Positions 49,351 to 59,691 of a stretch of 64,000 nt of DNA are shown here, in pieces (position 1 is the stretch's first letter; each line of letters begins with the position of its first letter). Source of the DNA: Streptomyces flavotricini (lineage in GTDB: Bacteria > Actinomycetota > Actinomycetes > Streptomycetales > Streptomycetaceae); NCBI RefSeq assembly GCF_020639365.1, contig NZ_JAINUL010000001.1:3299223-3363222 (forward strand), in the 5' to 3' direction. A program made the position numbers and the translations under genes. Under the pieces are notes generated by a model. That model did no database searches. It was not told the origin of the DNA and saw only the letters and a list, made by a program, of their open reading frames with translations.

Positions 49351-49749
49351 CGGTGCTCGCAATCCTGTACGTGTGCTCGTGCTCGTCTACTCGTGTGGCC
49401 GAGGTAACGGCCGGTCAACAAGTAAACGCCCCCTGCCTCCTCGTACCGCCTCAGACCTTTGCAGTGTGCTGGGTGGAGAGCCTGACATCACCCACCCGGC
49501 CACTCGAACGAGTGAACATCACGGATGAGTTGGCAACCAACTCGGCGGCGCGCCTGCAGAGGGCCGTCACGGACGGGTGGTTGAAAGATCGGTGAGGGCT
49601 TTGGCAATATGCGCGCCCACAGCCGCCGCGGGCGCCCCGAACACCCTGCCGGCCGCGCGGGCGCCGCGTACCCGACGGACACTCAATTGGTACGGACCTT
49701 TCACTCCATCCCGGCGGGCCGGCGTGCGCGGGAGGGGCAGAATGTCCGT
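49351..49749. other. Divergent promoter region with two palindromes
   Basis: About 400 bp without a convincing gene. It separates the conservon (minus) from the PP2C-like gene (plus) and must hold both promoters. Two perfect palindromes stand out at 49501-49514 and 49527-49543. It is less GC-rich than surrounding coding DNA around 49490-49600. An 80-codon open frame crosses it, but its composition and lack of a ribosome site argue against coding. Confidence 0.7.
49501..49543. promoter_or_regulatory. Two adjacent perfect palindromes
   Basis: CACTCG-AA-CGAGTG (49501-49514) and GAGTTGG-CAA-CCAACTC (49527-49543) lie 12 bp apart in the divergent region. Both half-sites contain GAGT/ACTC-type cores, so they may be variant sites for one dimeric regulator acting on the conservon, the PP2C-like gene or both. 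Confidence 0.55.
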
Positions 49750-50523
49750 ATGCGCATCGACCTCGCCTCGGCCCCCGGCGACCCGGAACGCCCCAACGAG
49801 GACTGGCTATCGGCGGCGATGCCCGCCGCGGGCGGTGGAGTCCTGGTCGCCCTGGACGGGGTCACCCCGCCGGGCGGCGAGGTGGGGTGTTCGCACGGCG
49901 TGCCCTGGTTCGCGGCCCGGCTCGGGGGCCGATTGACCGAACTGTCCGGATCGCGGCCGGACATGGCACTGGACCGGATCCTGGCGGAGTCCATCCGCGG
50001 CACCGCCGACGCCCACCGCGAAACCTGTGACCTTTCTCACGTGCGGACCCCGCAGGCGACGGTGGTGATGGTGCGGTGGGACGAGGCGTACGTGGAGCAC
50101 CTCGTCCTCTCGGATTCCGTCCTGCTCCTCGAAGCGCCGGGCGGCGAGGTGACGGCGGTGCTCGACGACCGGCTGGACCGGATCCCGCGCGAGCTGCTGC
50201 GGACATCGGCCTCGGCGGACGCGCTGCGCAACGCGGAGGGCGGCTTCTTCACGGCGGCGGCGGACCCGCGGGTCGCGGCGCGGGCGGTGACGGGCCGGAC
50301 GCCGCGCGAGCGGGTCCGGGCGCTGGCGGCGCTCACGGACGGGGCGAGCCGGTGGACGGACACCTTCGGGGAGGGCGACTGGGCGCAGTGCCTGGCGGTG
50401 CTCCGCAAGGAGGGCGCGCAGTCGCTGATCGCCCGGGTCCGCATCCTGGAATCGGACCCGGCCCGCCCCCGCGGCCGCGGCAAACGCCACGACGACGCCT
50501 CGGCGGCGTACGCGGAGCTCTAG
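49750..50523 (+). CDS. PP2C-like Ser/Thr phosphatase domain protein
   Basis: A 257-residue protein with the layout of PPM/PP2C phosphatases. RPNEDWL (about 13-19) matches the RxxNED metal motif, ALDGVTPPGGEVG the DGxGG region in altered form, VLSDSVLLL the middle motif and LAALTDGASRW (about 193-203) a late TDG. The Gly-Gly of the second motif is displaced, so activity is uncertain. The family occurs widely beside actinobacterial signalling genes; here it is divergent from the conservon. The start ATG 49750 has GGAGGGGCAGA upstream. Confidence 0.82.
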   Translation: MRIDLASAPGDPERPNEDWLSAAMPAAGGGVLVALDGVTPPGGEVGCSHGVPWFAARLGGRLTELSGSRPDMALDRILAESIRGTADAHRETCDLSHVRTPQATVVMVRWDEAYVEHLVLSDSVLLLEAPGGEVTAVLDDRLDRIPRELLRTSASADALRNAEGGFFTAAADPRVAARAVTGRTPRERVRALAALTDGASRWTDTFGEGDWAQCLAVLRKEGAQSLIARVRILESDPARPRGRGKRHDDASAAYAEL

Positions 50524-50568
50524 GGGTGCCGCGGACCTCAGGGCATGTCCGGGGAGTCCCTTCGGGTG

Positions 50569-51021
50569 TTACTCCGCGCCCTGGTTCAACTGGCGGAGGA
50601 GCCGGGCGAGCTCGGCGACCTCTCCCCGGTCCCAGTCGGCGAGCTTGCGCATGTACTGCTCGCGCCGGGCCCCGCGCACGCGCAGGAACCGCTCCCGGCC
50701 TTCGTCCGTGAGGTCGACCAGGGAGGCCCGGCCGTCGGCCGGGTCCGGCTCGCGCGCCACCAGCCCCAGCACTTCCAGGGCGCGCAGCTGCCGGCTCATG
50801 GTGGCCTTGCCGACGCCGAAGTACGCGGCGAGCTCGGTGGCCCGCTGCCGCCCCGCCGCCTCCAGCCGCACGAGCAGCCCGTACGCGGCCGGTTCCAGCT
50901 CGGGGTGGAGCGCGCGGGCCATCTCCCCGGAGGAAGCCCTGGCGCGCCGGAGGAAGACGGACAGTTCCCGCTCCAGCGCAAGGAACTCCTGGTCTTCGCT
51001 TCCGTGCACGTCCGCTCCCAT
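50569..51021 (-). CDS. MarR-family regulator
   Basis: A 150-residue winged-helix regulator. It has [16 protein letters not shown] (about 42-57), the recognition segment [29 protein letters not shown] (about 60-88) and the wing [21 protein letters not shown]. MarR proteins usually repress efflux or oxidative-stress genes until a phenolic ligand or oxidant binds. No obvious target adjoins; it is convergent with the PP2C-like gene and 197 bp before the Lon stop on the same strand. Confidence 0.92.
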   Translation of the reverse strand: MGADVHGSEDQEFLALERELSVFLRRARASSGEMARALHPELEPAAYGLLVRLEAAGRQRATELAAYFGVGKATMSRQLRALEVLGLVAREPDPADGRASLVDLTDEGRERFLRVRGARREQYMRKLADWDRGEVAELARLLRQLNQGAE

Positions 51022-51217
51022 CGCTGATGTCCTGAGGCACCAGTATTTCGCAGCGTGCCCGCCACCGGCCCGGGACCCCGCCTGGGCGTCCCCCCGGTCG
51101 GAGTCCGGGGGGAGGGTCCCGGCCGGTGGAGTCCGCGGGAAGGAGGGGGTCCCGGGCCGTGCGCGACCGGCCGGCGGGCCCGGGGGGGGGGCCGGTCAGG
51201 CCGAGCCGGTGGGCCGG

Positions 51218-53617
<2,400 letters not shown>

Positions 53618-53638
53618 GATCTTCCTTCCGGCAGTGAA

Positions 53639-53659
53639 GTTGAGCTATGCCGACTCAAT
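53639..53659. promoter_or_regulatory. HAIR element (HspR operator) before lon
   Basis: GTTGAGC-TATGCCG-ACTCAAT matches the HAIR consensus CTTGAGT-N7-ACTCAAG in spacing and 11 of 14 half-site bases. It lies 22 to 42 bp upstream of the lon start. HspR represses chaperone and lon genes through HAIR sites in Streptomyces. Confidence 0.85.
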
Positions 53660-53789
53660 GCATGTGCGCCTCCCAATGTTCCCCCACCCCCGTTCGCCCG
53701 CGGCGAACACCCCTCGCGACCCCACGACCACACCCCGCACGCGTGGCCGCTCCTCTGTCGCGGCCGGGCGGGTGGCCGGACCGGCGGGC

Positions 53790-54545
53790 TCAGGGGGTCG
53801 ACTGGACGTGGATGTCGCCCGAGGAGGTCTGGACGTTGAGGTGGGAGGGGGCCGTGGGGGTGGAGGGGAGGGTGTTGCGGGTGCCGGAGCCGGTGGCCGT
53901 CGTGATCTCGTACGGGGCCGGGGGGACCCTGAGGATCACGTCGCCCGAGGAGGACCGCGCCGTCACCGATGCCGGCGGGCTCGCGAAGGTCAGGCGGGTG
54001 TCGCCCGAGGAGGCCTGGAGGTCGGCCGTCGGGGCTGTCAGGGCGGTGGCGGTGATCGATCCCGAGGACGTACGGACCTTCAGGGGGCCGGTGGTGCGGT
54101 CGGCCGTCACGTCGCCCGAGGAGGACGAGAGGTCCGCCCCCGCCACCCCGGTCACCGAGATGCGGCCGCTGCTGCTCGCCAGCGTCACCGTGGCCGAGGC
54201 CGGGACCTCCAGGCGGTAGTCGACGAAGCAGGGGTCGGAGCAGCCCTCCGTGAAGGTGAGGACCCCTCCCGACACCCGCTGGCCCGGCTTCGGCGCCGCG
54301 TCGCCGCGGTAGTGCACGGTCCGGTGGACCGTGACCCCGGGGCCCGTGCCGGGAGCGACCTCGATGGAGCCGCGCCGGGCGTCCTTCACCTCGACCGCCG
54401 TGACGGCCTCCCCGACCGTCACGTCGGCCGTCGCCGTCCTCCGCTGCTCGGCTTCCCCGAAGGAGCAGCCGTAGAGCAGCAGTCCGGCGGCCATGAGGAC
54501 GACCACCGTCCGGCTGAAGCGCAATGACGTGATGTGGGAAGGCAT
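53790..54545 (-). CDS. DUF4097 beta-repeat lipoprotein
   Basis: A 251-residue exported protein. The N-terminus ends in a lipobox-like LLLYGCSFGEA (Cys about 27; Tyr at -2 is unusual). The mature part is a series of short beta-helix repeats of the DUF4097 type, each with an S-S-G-D or S-S-G-x turn: ASSSGRISVTG, LSSSSGDVTADRTTG, RTSSGSITATAL, ASSGDTRLTFAS, RSSSGDVILRV, QTSSGDIHV. Two Cys in EGCSDPCFVDY may form a disulfide. The family is a putative surface adhesion or scaffold fold; no function is established. Confidence 0.88.
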   Translation of the reverse strand: MPSHITSLRFSRTVVVLMAAGLLLYGCSFGEAEQRRTATADVTVGEAVTAVEVKDARRGSIEVAPGTGPGVTVHRTVHYRGDAAPKPGQRVSGGVLTFTEGCSDPCFVDYRLEVPASATVTLASSSGRISVTGVAGADLSSSSGDVTADRTTGPLKVRTSSGSITATALTAPTADLQASSGDTRLTFASPPASVTARSSSGDVILRVPPAPYEITTATGSGTRNTLPSTPTAPSHLNVQTSSGDIHVQSTP

Positions 54546-54647
54546 GCGCACCAGTGTGGTGAGCCCGGGCCCCGCCTTCGATGGGGGCCGTACCCGGGGG
54601 CGCGGTGGGGTTATCCCCACCGCGCCCCCGGGGTCCCGGGCTCCGGA

Positions 54648-56048
54648 TCAGACGCCGATCGCGCCGTCGATCCGCTCGCGCAGCAGGTCGGCGTGGCCGT
54701 TGTGGCGGGCGTACTCCTCGATCATGTGGATCAGCACCCAGCGCAGTGACACCTTCCCGCGCCATTCGTCCTCGGCCTCCACGCCCAGGTCGGGCGCCGC
54801 GGCCGTGAACGACTGAGCGAACGCGACCTCGTCCCGCCAGGCCTCCCACGCCGCGGCGACGGCCCCCGGGCCCGGCGCCGCCCCGTCGAAGTCGCCGTCC
54901 GGGTCCGCCTCCGAGGAGAACAGGGCCGGCACCTCCTGCCCGGCCAGGACCCGGCGGAACCAGCGGCGCTCCACGTCCGCGAGGTGGCGGACGATGCCGA
55001 GCAGCGAGAGCGTGGACGGCTCCACCGACCGCAGGGCCAACTCCGCGTCCAGCCCGGCGCACTTCAGCTCCAGCGTGGCGCGCTGCGCCGCGAGGACGTC
55101 GGTGAGCAGGAACCGTTCGTCGCCCGTCGCGGGCCCGGCGAAGCGGTCGCCGGAGCGCTCACCGTCGAAGAACTGCCCGCGCCTGCCCGTCACCGCGGGC
55201 AGCTCGGTGCGCACGGCCCAGTCCGTCCAGGAGCCGTCGTAGACCGCCAGGTCGCGGTAGCCGGCGAGGGTGGCGCCCAGGGCCAGGACGCAGGCCGTCA
55301 CCCCCGAACCACAGCTGAAGTACAGCCGATCCCGGTCACCGGCCAACGCCGCGAAGGCCTCGCGGAGTTCCCCGGCGGGCCGCATCAGGCCGTCGCGCTG
55401 GAGGTCCCCGAACGGCAGGTTCACCGCGCCCGGCATGTGGCCCCCGCGCAGCCCCGGCCGGGGTTCGGGGGCCGCGCCGGTGAAGCGTTCGCGCGTACGG
55501 GCGTCCAGTACGAGCGCCCCGGGATCGGTGAGGGCCGTCCCGACGGCGGCGAAGTCCACCAGCAGCCCAGGGCGCGGCCGGGCCGTGAAGGAGCCGGGCG
55601 GGCCCTCGTACGCCGGTCCGCACTCCTCGACGGGGAGTCCGGCCGCGGTCCACGCGGGCAGCCCGCCGTCCAGGACGGCCGCCCGGTCGAAGCCCATGGC
55701 GCGCAGCATCCACCAGGCCCGCGCGCTGGAGTAGACGCCGGCGCCGTCGTAGACGACGACCGTGCTGGTGTCCTCGACTCCGAGCCCGCGCAGCGCCTCC
55801 TCGAAGGCCGCGGCCGCGGGCATGGTGTGCGGGGCGGGGGCGTCGTGGTCGGACAGGGCCCCGTCGAGGTCGAAGGGCCGGGCGCCCGGGATCCGCCGGC
55901 CGGCGCCGCGGTGGGCGCCGACGGAGGCGTCGAACACGACGAGCCCCGGCTCGCCGAGCCGGCCGGCCAGCCAGTCCGAGCCGACCAGCGGCGCGGGCGG
56001 GGGCCCGAGCACGGCGGGAGCCTCTGCGGCAGGGCGGGTCTCGGTCAT
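54648..56048 (-). CDS. Sulfurtransferase (SseA-type) fused to DinB/DUF664 domain
   Basis: A 466-residue fusion. Residues about 18-285 hold two rhodanese domains; the second is active, with the loop YFSCGSGVTACVLAL (Cys about 232), the CG[S/G]GVTA signature of 3-mercaptopyruvate sulfurtransferases. Residues about 308-466 form a DinB/DUF664 four-helix domain: FLLTDVLAAQRATLELKCAG, LLGIVRHLADVERRWFRRVL and WVLIHMIEEYARHNGHADLL, with metal-ligand His positions typical of thiol-dependent DinB enzymes. A continuous frame joins the two, with no stop or restart. The pairing suggests persulfide or mycothiol chemistry. It starts at ATG 56048. Confidence 0.87.
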   Translation of the reverse strand: MTETRPAAEAPAVLGPPPAPLVGSDWLAGRLGEPGLVVFDASVGAHRGAGRRIPGARPFDLDGALSDHDAPAPHTMPAAAAFEEALRGLGVEDTSTVVVYDGAGVYSSARAWWMLRAMGFDRAAVLDGGLPAWTAAGLPVEECGPAYEGPPGSFTARPRPGLLVDFAAVGTALTDPGALVLDARTRERFTGAAPEPRPGLRGGHMPGAVNLPFGDLQRDGLMRPAGELREAFAALAGDRDRLYFSCGSGVTACVLALGATLAGYRDLAVYDGSWTDWAVRTELPAVTGRRGQFFDGERSGDRFAGPATGDERFLLTDVLAAQRATLELKCAGLDAELALRSVEPSTLSLLGIVRHLADVERRWFRRVLAGQEVPALFSSEADPDGDFDGAAPGPGAVAAAWEAWRDEVAFAQSFTAAAPDLGVEAEDEWRGKVSLRWVLIHMIEEYARHNGHADLLRERIDGAIGV

Positions 56049-56198
56049 GCGGCACCTCCGGGCGGTCGGCGGGCCGAAGACGAAGCGGCCCGTCACGCAC
56101 ATCCTCCTACGAAGCCACGCCGCTCCGGCAAAGCGGCTTGCCGGTAAGGGAGTTGGCGGGGATGCTGTGCCGTACATCAGAACATGGGGGGAGTCGCG

Positions 56199-56699
56199 AT
56201 GGCCAAGAGTGTGGTGACCGACGTGGTCGTCAGCCGAAGGGTGCTCTGGATCGGCGCGGAGGCGTACCCGCTGAACAACATCGCCCGGGCGACCACGGTC
56301 AAGGTCGATCCCCCGCGCAGACAGGCGATCGCGCGCTTCGTGAAGTCCTTCGTGACGGTGGTCGTCCTCGCGTTCATCGCCCTCGTCGTGCTCCCGAACG
56401 GGTACCAGGACGCGGCGGCCGTCGTCGCGCTCGTGGCGATCGCCCTCCTCGTGGTGCAACTGGGCGGCGTCATCCTGGACAAGACGTACTACGCGCTGGT
56501 GATCGAGACCGCGGGCACGCCGAACACCGCGCTCGTCACCAACGACCTGGCACTCGTCCACGACCTCGTCCGCGTGATCATGGAGGCCATCGACAACCCG
56601 CAGGCCAGCTTCCACCAGCAGGTCACGAACTACATCGGCCAGGTCGGCGACAACTTCAAGGTGTTCGGCAGCGGCAACGTCGGGAAGGTGGGGAATTGA
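56199..56699 (+). CDS. DUF6232-family membrane protein with C-terminal repeat motif
   Basis: A 166-residue protein. The N-terminal soluble strand (VTDVVVSRRVLWIGAEAYPL) and helix TTVKVDPPRRQAIARF lead to two adjacent transmembrane helices (about 50-95, SFVTVVVLAFIALVVL and AAVVALVAIALLVVQLGGV). A cytoplasmic tail follows, ending in the motif IGQVGDNFKVFGSGNVGKVG (146-165). DUF6232 proteins are actinobacterial and uncharacterised. GGGGGGAG precedes ATG 56199. Its stop overlaps the TTG start of the next gene, whose N-terminus bears the same motif. Confidence 0.87.
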   Translation: MAKSVVTDVVVSRRVLWIGAEAYPLNNIARATTVKVDPPRRQAIARFVKSFVTVVVLAFIALVVLPNGYQDAAAVVALVAIALLVVQLGGVILDKTYYALVIETAGTPNTALVTNDLALVHDLVRVIMEAIDNPQASFHQQVTNYIGQVGDNFKVFGSGNVGKVGN

Positions 56700-57040
56700 G
56701 CGGCAACGAGGACTTCCGGATCGGGCAGGTCGGCGACAACTTCCAGGTTTTCGGAACGAACAACATCGGCAAGATCGGCACGCAGAACAATGCGCCGCAG
56801 GACCCGCAGGCGGCCCTCCAGGATCTGATCGGCCTCATCGAGGTGCTGCGGGGACGGGTCCAGGAGGACGACCGGGCGGTCCTGGACGCATCCCTCGACA
56901 CCCTGACCGAGGACGGCGTGGAGCGCGGCGCGTTCCGCCGGGCCCTGGGGAGCGTCTCCGGGGTCGCCCAACTGGTCGGCGAGATCGGCCTCCCGGTGGC
57001 CGAGGCGGTCCGCCGGGTGATGGCGCTCTTCGGCACATAG
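56696..57040 (+). CDS. Small protein sharing the IGQVGDNF motif with its neighbour
   Basis: A 114-residue soluble protein that starts with TTG inside the previous stop (TTGA). Residues 9-28 (IGQVGDNFQVFGTNNIGKIG) repeat the last part of the upstream protein with 15 of 21 identities. The rest is helical and acidic (LQDLIGLIEVLRGRVQEDDRAV; VAQLVGEIGLPVAEAVRRVM), resembling small effector-associated helical domains. I recognise no named family. The shared motif and coupled translation suggest the two co-assemble, the membrane protein recruiting this one. Confidence 0.8.
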   Translation: MSGNEDFRIGQVGDNFQVFGTNNIGKIGTQNNAPQDPQAALQDLIGLIEVLRGRVQEDDRAVLDASLDTLTEDGVERGAFRRALGSVSGVAQLVGEIGLPVAEAVRRVMALFGT

Positions 57041-57083
57041 GCGCCGAGGGCCTCCGGGCCGGCCGGGCGCAGGTGCCGCACCC

Positions 57084-58481
57084 TCAAGGGCAGTGGCCCG
57101 GCCGGGCGTAGACGGCGATCCGGGCACCCCGGACCTCGTCCGTCGAGCACAGGTCGAAGTGCGAGGCCAGCGTCTGGCGTTTGACCGCCTCGCGGGGGTA
57201 CGGGTCCAGCGGCTGGTCCGCCGGGTCCGTCAGGGCCACCACCCGGGGGGCGTCCACCAGGCGGCTCCAGATCTGCGCCGTCGGGAGCTCCGTGCCCTGG
57301 AGGCTGTGCGAAGCGGCCGGGGTGCGGTCCAGGGCCAGGTCGCGCAGGCTCCCGTACAGCTCGGGCGAGGACAGCAGCCACTCGCGCCGCCGTGCGGGCA
57401 TGAACAGCACGGCGTCGCCCGGCCGGGCCCGTTCCCGTACGGCGGCGGCCACCGCGAGCACGTCGTCCTTGCGGCTCTCGGGCGTGCGCAGCCACACCGA
57501 CCACCACCCGAACGGCACCAGCAGGGCGCCCACCAGCAGCCACGGCCACCACCCCCGGGCCACCGCCAGCCGGGCCCCGGCGAGCAGGGAGAGCCCGGCC
57601 AGTGCGTAGAGCACGTACCGGTCCACGTACCAGGGGTGGGCGAGGGAGACCGCCATGAGCAGGCCCGGCGGGATCAGCGCCAGCGGCAGGGCGACCCGGA
57701 CCAGCGCCCGCGGTACGGCCGGGCTCCGCGCGAGCAGCAGGGCGGCCGCCGCGACCACCCCGTAGGCCGCCCAGTCCCGCCCACTCGGTCTGCCGAGCCA
57801 GCCCAGCTGCTGCTCCGCCTGCCGGGCGCTCACCGCGGCCAGCGGCAGCAGCAGGGCCACCACCGCGGCGGCGCTCCACCGCCATCCCCGCGAGCGCCAG
57901 GCGCCGACCCCGTGCGCGAGGAGGGCCAGTACGGCGAACTCGTGCAGCCAGCAGCCCGCCAGCAGGACCACGGAGTACGCGACCCACCGCCCGCGCAGCA
58001 TCAGGTACGTCGCCCACACCACGGCCGCCGCGACGAGGGCGTACGAGCGCCCCTCCTGCCCGTACGTCTGCACGGGCGGCAGCACGGCGTAGGCCGCCCC
58101 GGACCACAGCGCGGCCCGCTCCCCCGCCAGCCGGTGCGCGACGGCGGCCACCCCGGCGGCCGCGAGGGCCGTGGCGGCGACCGACGGCAGGCGCAGCGCC
58201 CACAGGCCTCCCGCGCCCGGCCCGCCGCCCGGCCCGGCTCCCCCGCCGTCCCAGACGGCGAACACCGCGTGCATCAGCAGGTAGTACAGCCCGTGCACGG
58301 CGTCGACCTGCCCGAGCAGCTCCCAGATCCCGCCGAGCGGCCGGTGCGCCACCTGCCAGGTGACGGACTCGTCGCGCCACATGCTGCCGCGGCCGTCCGC
58401 GCCGGCGCGCTCCAGGCCCCAGAGGCCGAGGAGGACGGCGAGCAGCGGCGGCAGCCAGCGCCAGGCGGCGGTGCGGCGGAT
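57084..58481 (-). CDS. Polytopic GT39-like glycosyltransferase; start codon unclear
   Basis: About 465 residues with roughly ten transmembrane helices. It has the mannosyltransferase-like first loop WRDESVTWQVAHRPLGGIW (about 36-54, acidic pair DE as the catalytic-type motif) and a soluble C-terminal domain from about 345. It probably transfers sugar from a polyprenyl-phosphate donor at the outer membrane face. No ATG, GTG or TTG opens the frame close to the homologous start. A perfect AGGAGG (58487-58492, minus strand) stands five bases before an ATC at 58481, which I use as provisional start. The next upstream normal start (58754) would be antisense to a lipoprotein gene. Confidence 0.75.
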   Translation of the reverse strand: MRRTAAWRWLPPLLAVLLGLWGLERAGADGRGSMWRDESVTWQVAHRPLGGIWELLGQVDAVHGLYYLLMHAVFAVWDGGGAGPGGGPGAGGLWALRLPSVAATALAAAGVAAVAHRLAGERAALWSGAAYAVLPPVQTYGQEGRSYALVAAAVVWATYLMLRGRWVAYSVVLLAGCWLHEFAVLALLAHGVGAWRSRGWRWSAAAVVALLLPLAAVSARQAEQQLGWLGRPSGRDWAAYGVVAAAALLLARSPAVPRALVRVALPLALIPPGLLMAVSLAHPWYVDRYVLYALAGLSLLAGARLAVARGWWPWLLVGALLVPFGWWSVWLRTPESRKDDVLAVAAAVRERARPGDAVLFMPARRREWLLSSPELYGSLRDLALDRTPAASHSLQGTELPTAQIWSRLVDAPRVVALTDPADQPLDPYPREAVKRQTLASHFDLCSTDEVRGARIAVYARPGHCP

Positions 58482-58561
58482 GTCGTCCTCCTGGTGCTTT
58501 CCGTGCGGGTGGTGGCGACTCCATACTCGGGGGTCGGCCCGAAAACCTCCGGGGGTGGGGT

Positions 58562-59161
58562 GTGCGCGCGTTCCGAGCGGTGGCGGCGGTGCTGCTGAGT
58601 GCGGTGGTCCTGGCGGGGTGCGGTTCGGGGGGCGGCGGGTCGGACGAGCCGTCCGCGAAGCCCCCGCCGGGCGGCAGCGGGGGGCCCACCACGTCGGCCT
58701 CCCCTTCGGGCGCGCCCTCTCCCGGTCCCGCGTCGCCGAGCACGACCGGCGCACCGCCGGGGAAGCCGACGGGCGCCCCGAGCGCCTCGTCCGTGCCCGT
58801 CTCCCCCGGGCCCTCCTCGGCGCTGGAGCGCCTGGTCACGGTCACCCGCAGCGGCGGCTACGCCGGGAAGTCGTCCACCCTGCTGGTCAAGGGCGACGGC
58901 TCGTGGACCCGGCTGGACCGGCAGATGCGCCCGGCCGGCACCGGCAAGCTGCCCGAGGACCGGCGGGCGAAGCTGCGCACGGCGCTCGCGCAGGCGGACC
59001 TCGCGCGCCTGCCGAGGTTCCCGACGGGCGGCCCGGCAGTGTTCGACGGGTTCGTCTACACCTTCGTGCACGGCGGCTACGAGGTCACCGTGGCCCAGGA
59101 GTCCCTGACCCCGGCCCTGCGCGCCGTCCTGGCCGAGCTCCCCGCGTTCGAGGAGGGCTAG
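58562..59161 (+). CDS. Lipoprotein, unknown function
   Basis: A 199-residue lipoprotein. Signal FRAVAAVLLSAVVLAGC has a canonical VLAGC lipobox (Cys 20). A Pro/Ser/Gly-rich linker (about 25-85) precedes a compact domain: RLVTVTRSGGYAGKSSTLLV, KLRTALAQADLARLPRFPTG and FDGFVYTFVHGGYEVTVAQE. The domain looks like the protealysin-inhibitor (emfourin-like) fold seen in short exported proteins; I am unsure. GTG start 58562. Its TAG stop lies inside the 6-bp target site of the IS481-type element that follows, so the insertion left the gene intact. Confidence 0.82.
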   Translation: MRAFRAVAAVLLSAVVLAGCGSGGGGSDEPSAKPPPGGSGGPTTSASPSGAPSPGPASPSTTGAPPGKPTGAPSASSVPVSPGPSSALERLVTVTRSGGYAGKSSTLLVKGDGSWTRLDRQMRPAGTGKLPEDRRAKLRTALAQADLARLPRFPTGGPAVFDGFVYTFVHGGYEVTVAQESLTPALRAVLAELPAFEEG

Positions 59162-59643
59162 GTGTATTGACCCGCAGCGTTGTTGATTCGGCTGATGGGC
59201 GGGTGTCCGCCGAGTGCCGTGTGGCAGCGGTGGTGGTTGTAGGTGTGGAGGAAGTCTGCCAGGGCTTTGGTCCGCTCGTCGTTGGAGGTGTAGGGCCTCA
59301 GATAGGCCCACTCGTCGAGCAGGGTGCGGTTGAAACGTTCGACCTTGCCGTTGGTCTGCGGCCGGTAGGGCCGGGTTCGTTTGTGGGTGATCCCGGCCCT
59401 GGCCAGGGTCTGGGTGAACAGCTTCGACCTGTAGCAGGAGCCGTTGTCGGTCAGGACCCGTTCAACGGTGATCGCGTGGTCGGCGAAGAAGGAGTTCGCC
59501 CGCTCCCAGAAGCCGGCGGCGGTCTCCTTGCGTTCGTCGGTCAGGACCTCGCTGTAGGCCAGGCGGGAGTGGTCGTCGACCGCGGAATGGACGTAGGAGG
59601 TGTGGAGCCTAGACACCTCCACCACACCGGAGGTCTCCGCCAT
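59158..59643 (-). pseudogene. Truncated IS481 transposase (DDE core only)
   Basis: The minus strand encodes the integrase core: SYVHSAVDDHSRLAYSEVL (first Asp), RVLTDNGSCYRSKLFTQTL (second Asp), then HKRTRPYRPQTNGKVERFNRTL with the catalytic Glu. The usual N-terminal helix-turn-helix is missing; the frame now opens near the right end with an unrelated leader. The stop codon TAG (59158-59160) is supplied by the CTAG target outside the element. The DDE triad itself is intact. It is probably inactive alone. Confidence 0.9.
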
Positions 59644-59685
59644 GATCAAGACCCAGCACCGTTAACAACGCTCGTGGTCAATACA
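59163..59685 (-). mobile_element. Internally deleted IS481-family element with intact ends and TSD
   Basis: A 523-bp element. Both ends read TGTATTGACC, then three differing bases, then AGCGTTGTT in inverted orientation (59163 inward and 59685 inward). It is flanked on both sides by GCTAGG (59157-59162 and 59686-59691), the 6-bp NCTAGN target duplication of the IS481 family. Full IS481-type elements are about 0.9 to 1.3 kb. This copy keeps the DDE core but has lost the N-terminal third of the transposase gene, so it should move only if a full copy supplies transposase. Confidence 0.9.
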
Positions 59686-59691
59686 GCTAGG

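Noticed and set aside
46324..49407. Very long open frame (over 1000 codons) antisense to cvnA
   Set aside because: A GC-frame shadow of a gene on the other strand; translation is Arg/Gly-rich with no motifs. The same applies to the long plus-strand frame over lon (50645-53839).
49353..49595. 80-codon plus-strand open frame in the conservon promoter region
   Set aside because: No ribosome site, Cys-rich and unpatterned composition, and palindromes characteristic of regulation lie inside it.
51182..51191. Run of ten G bases just downstream of lon
   Set aside because: It is intergenic and outside any reading frame, so phase variation is not supported.
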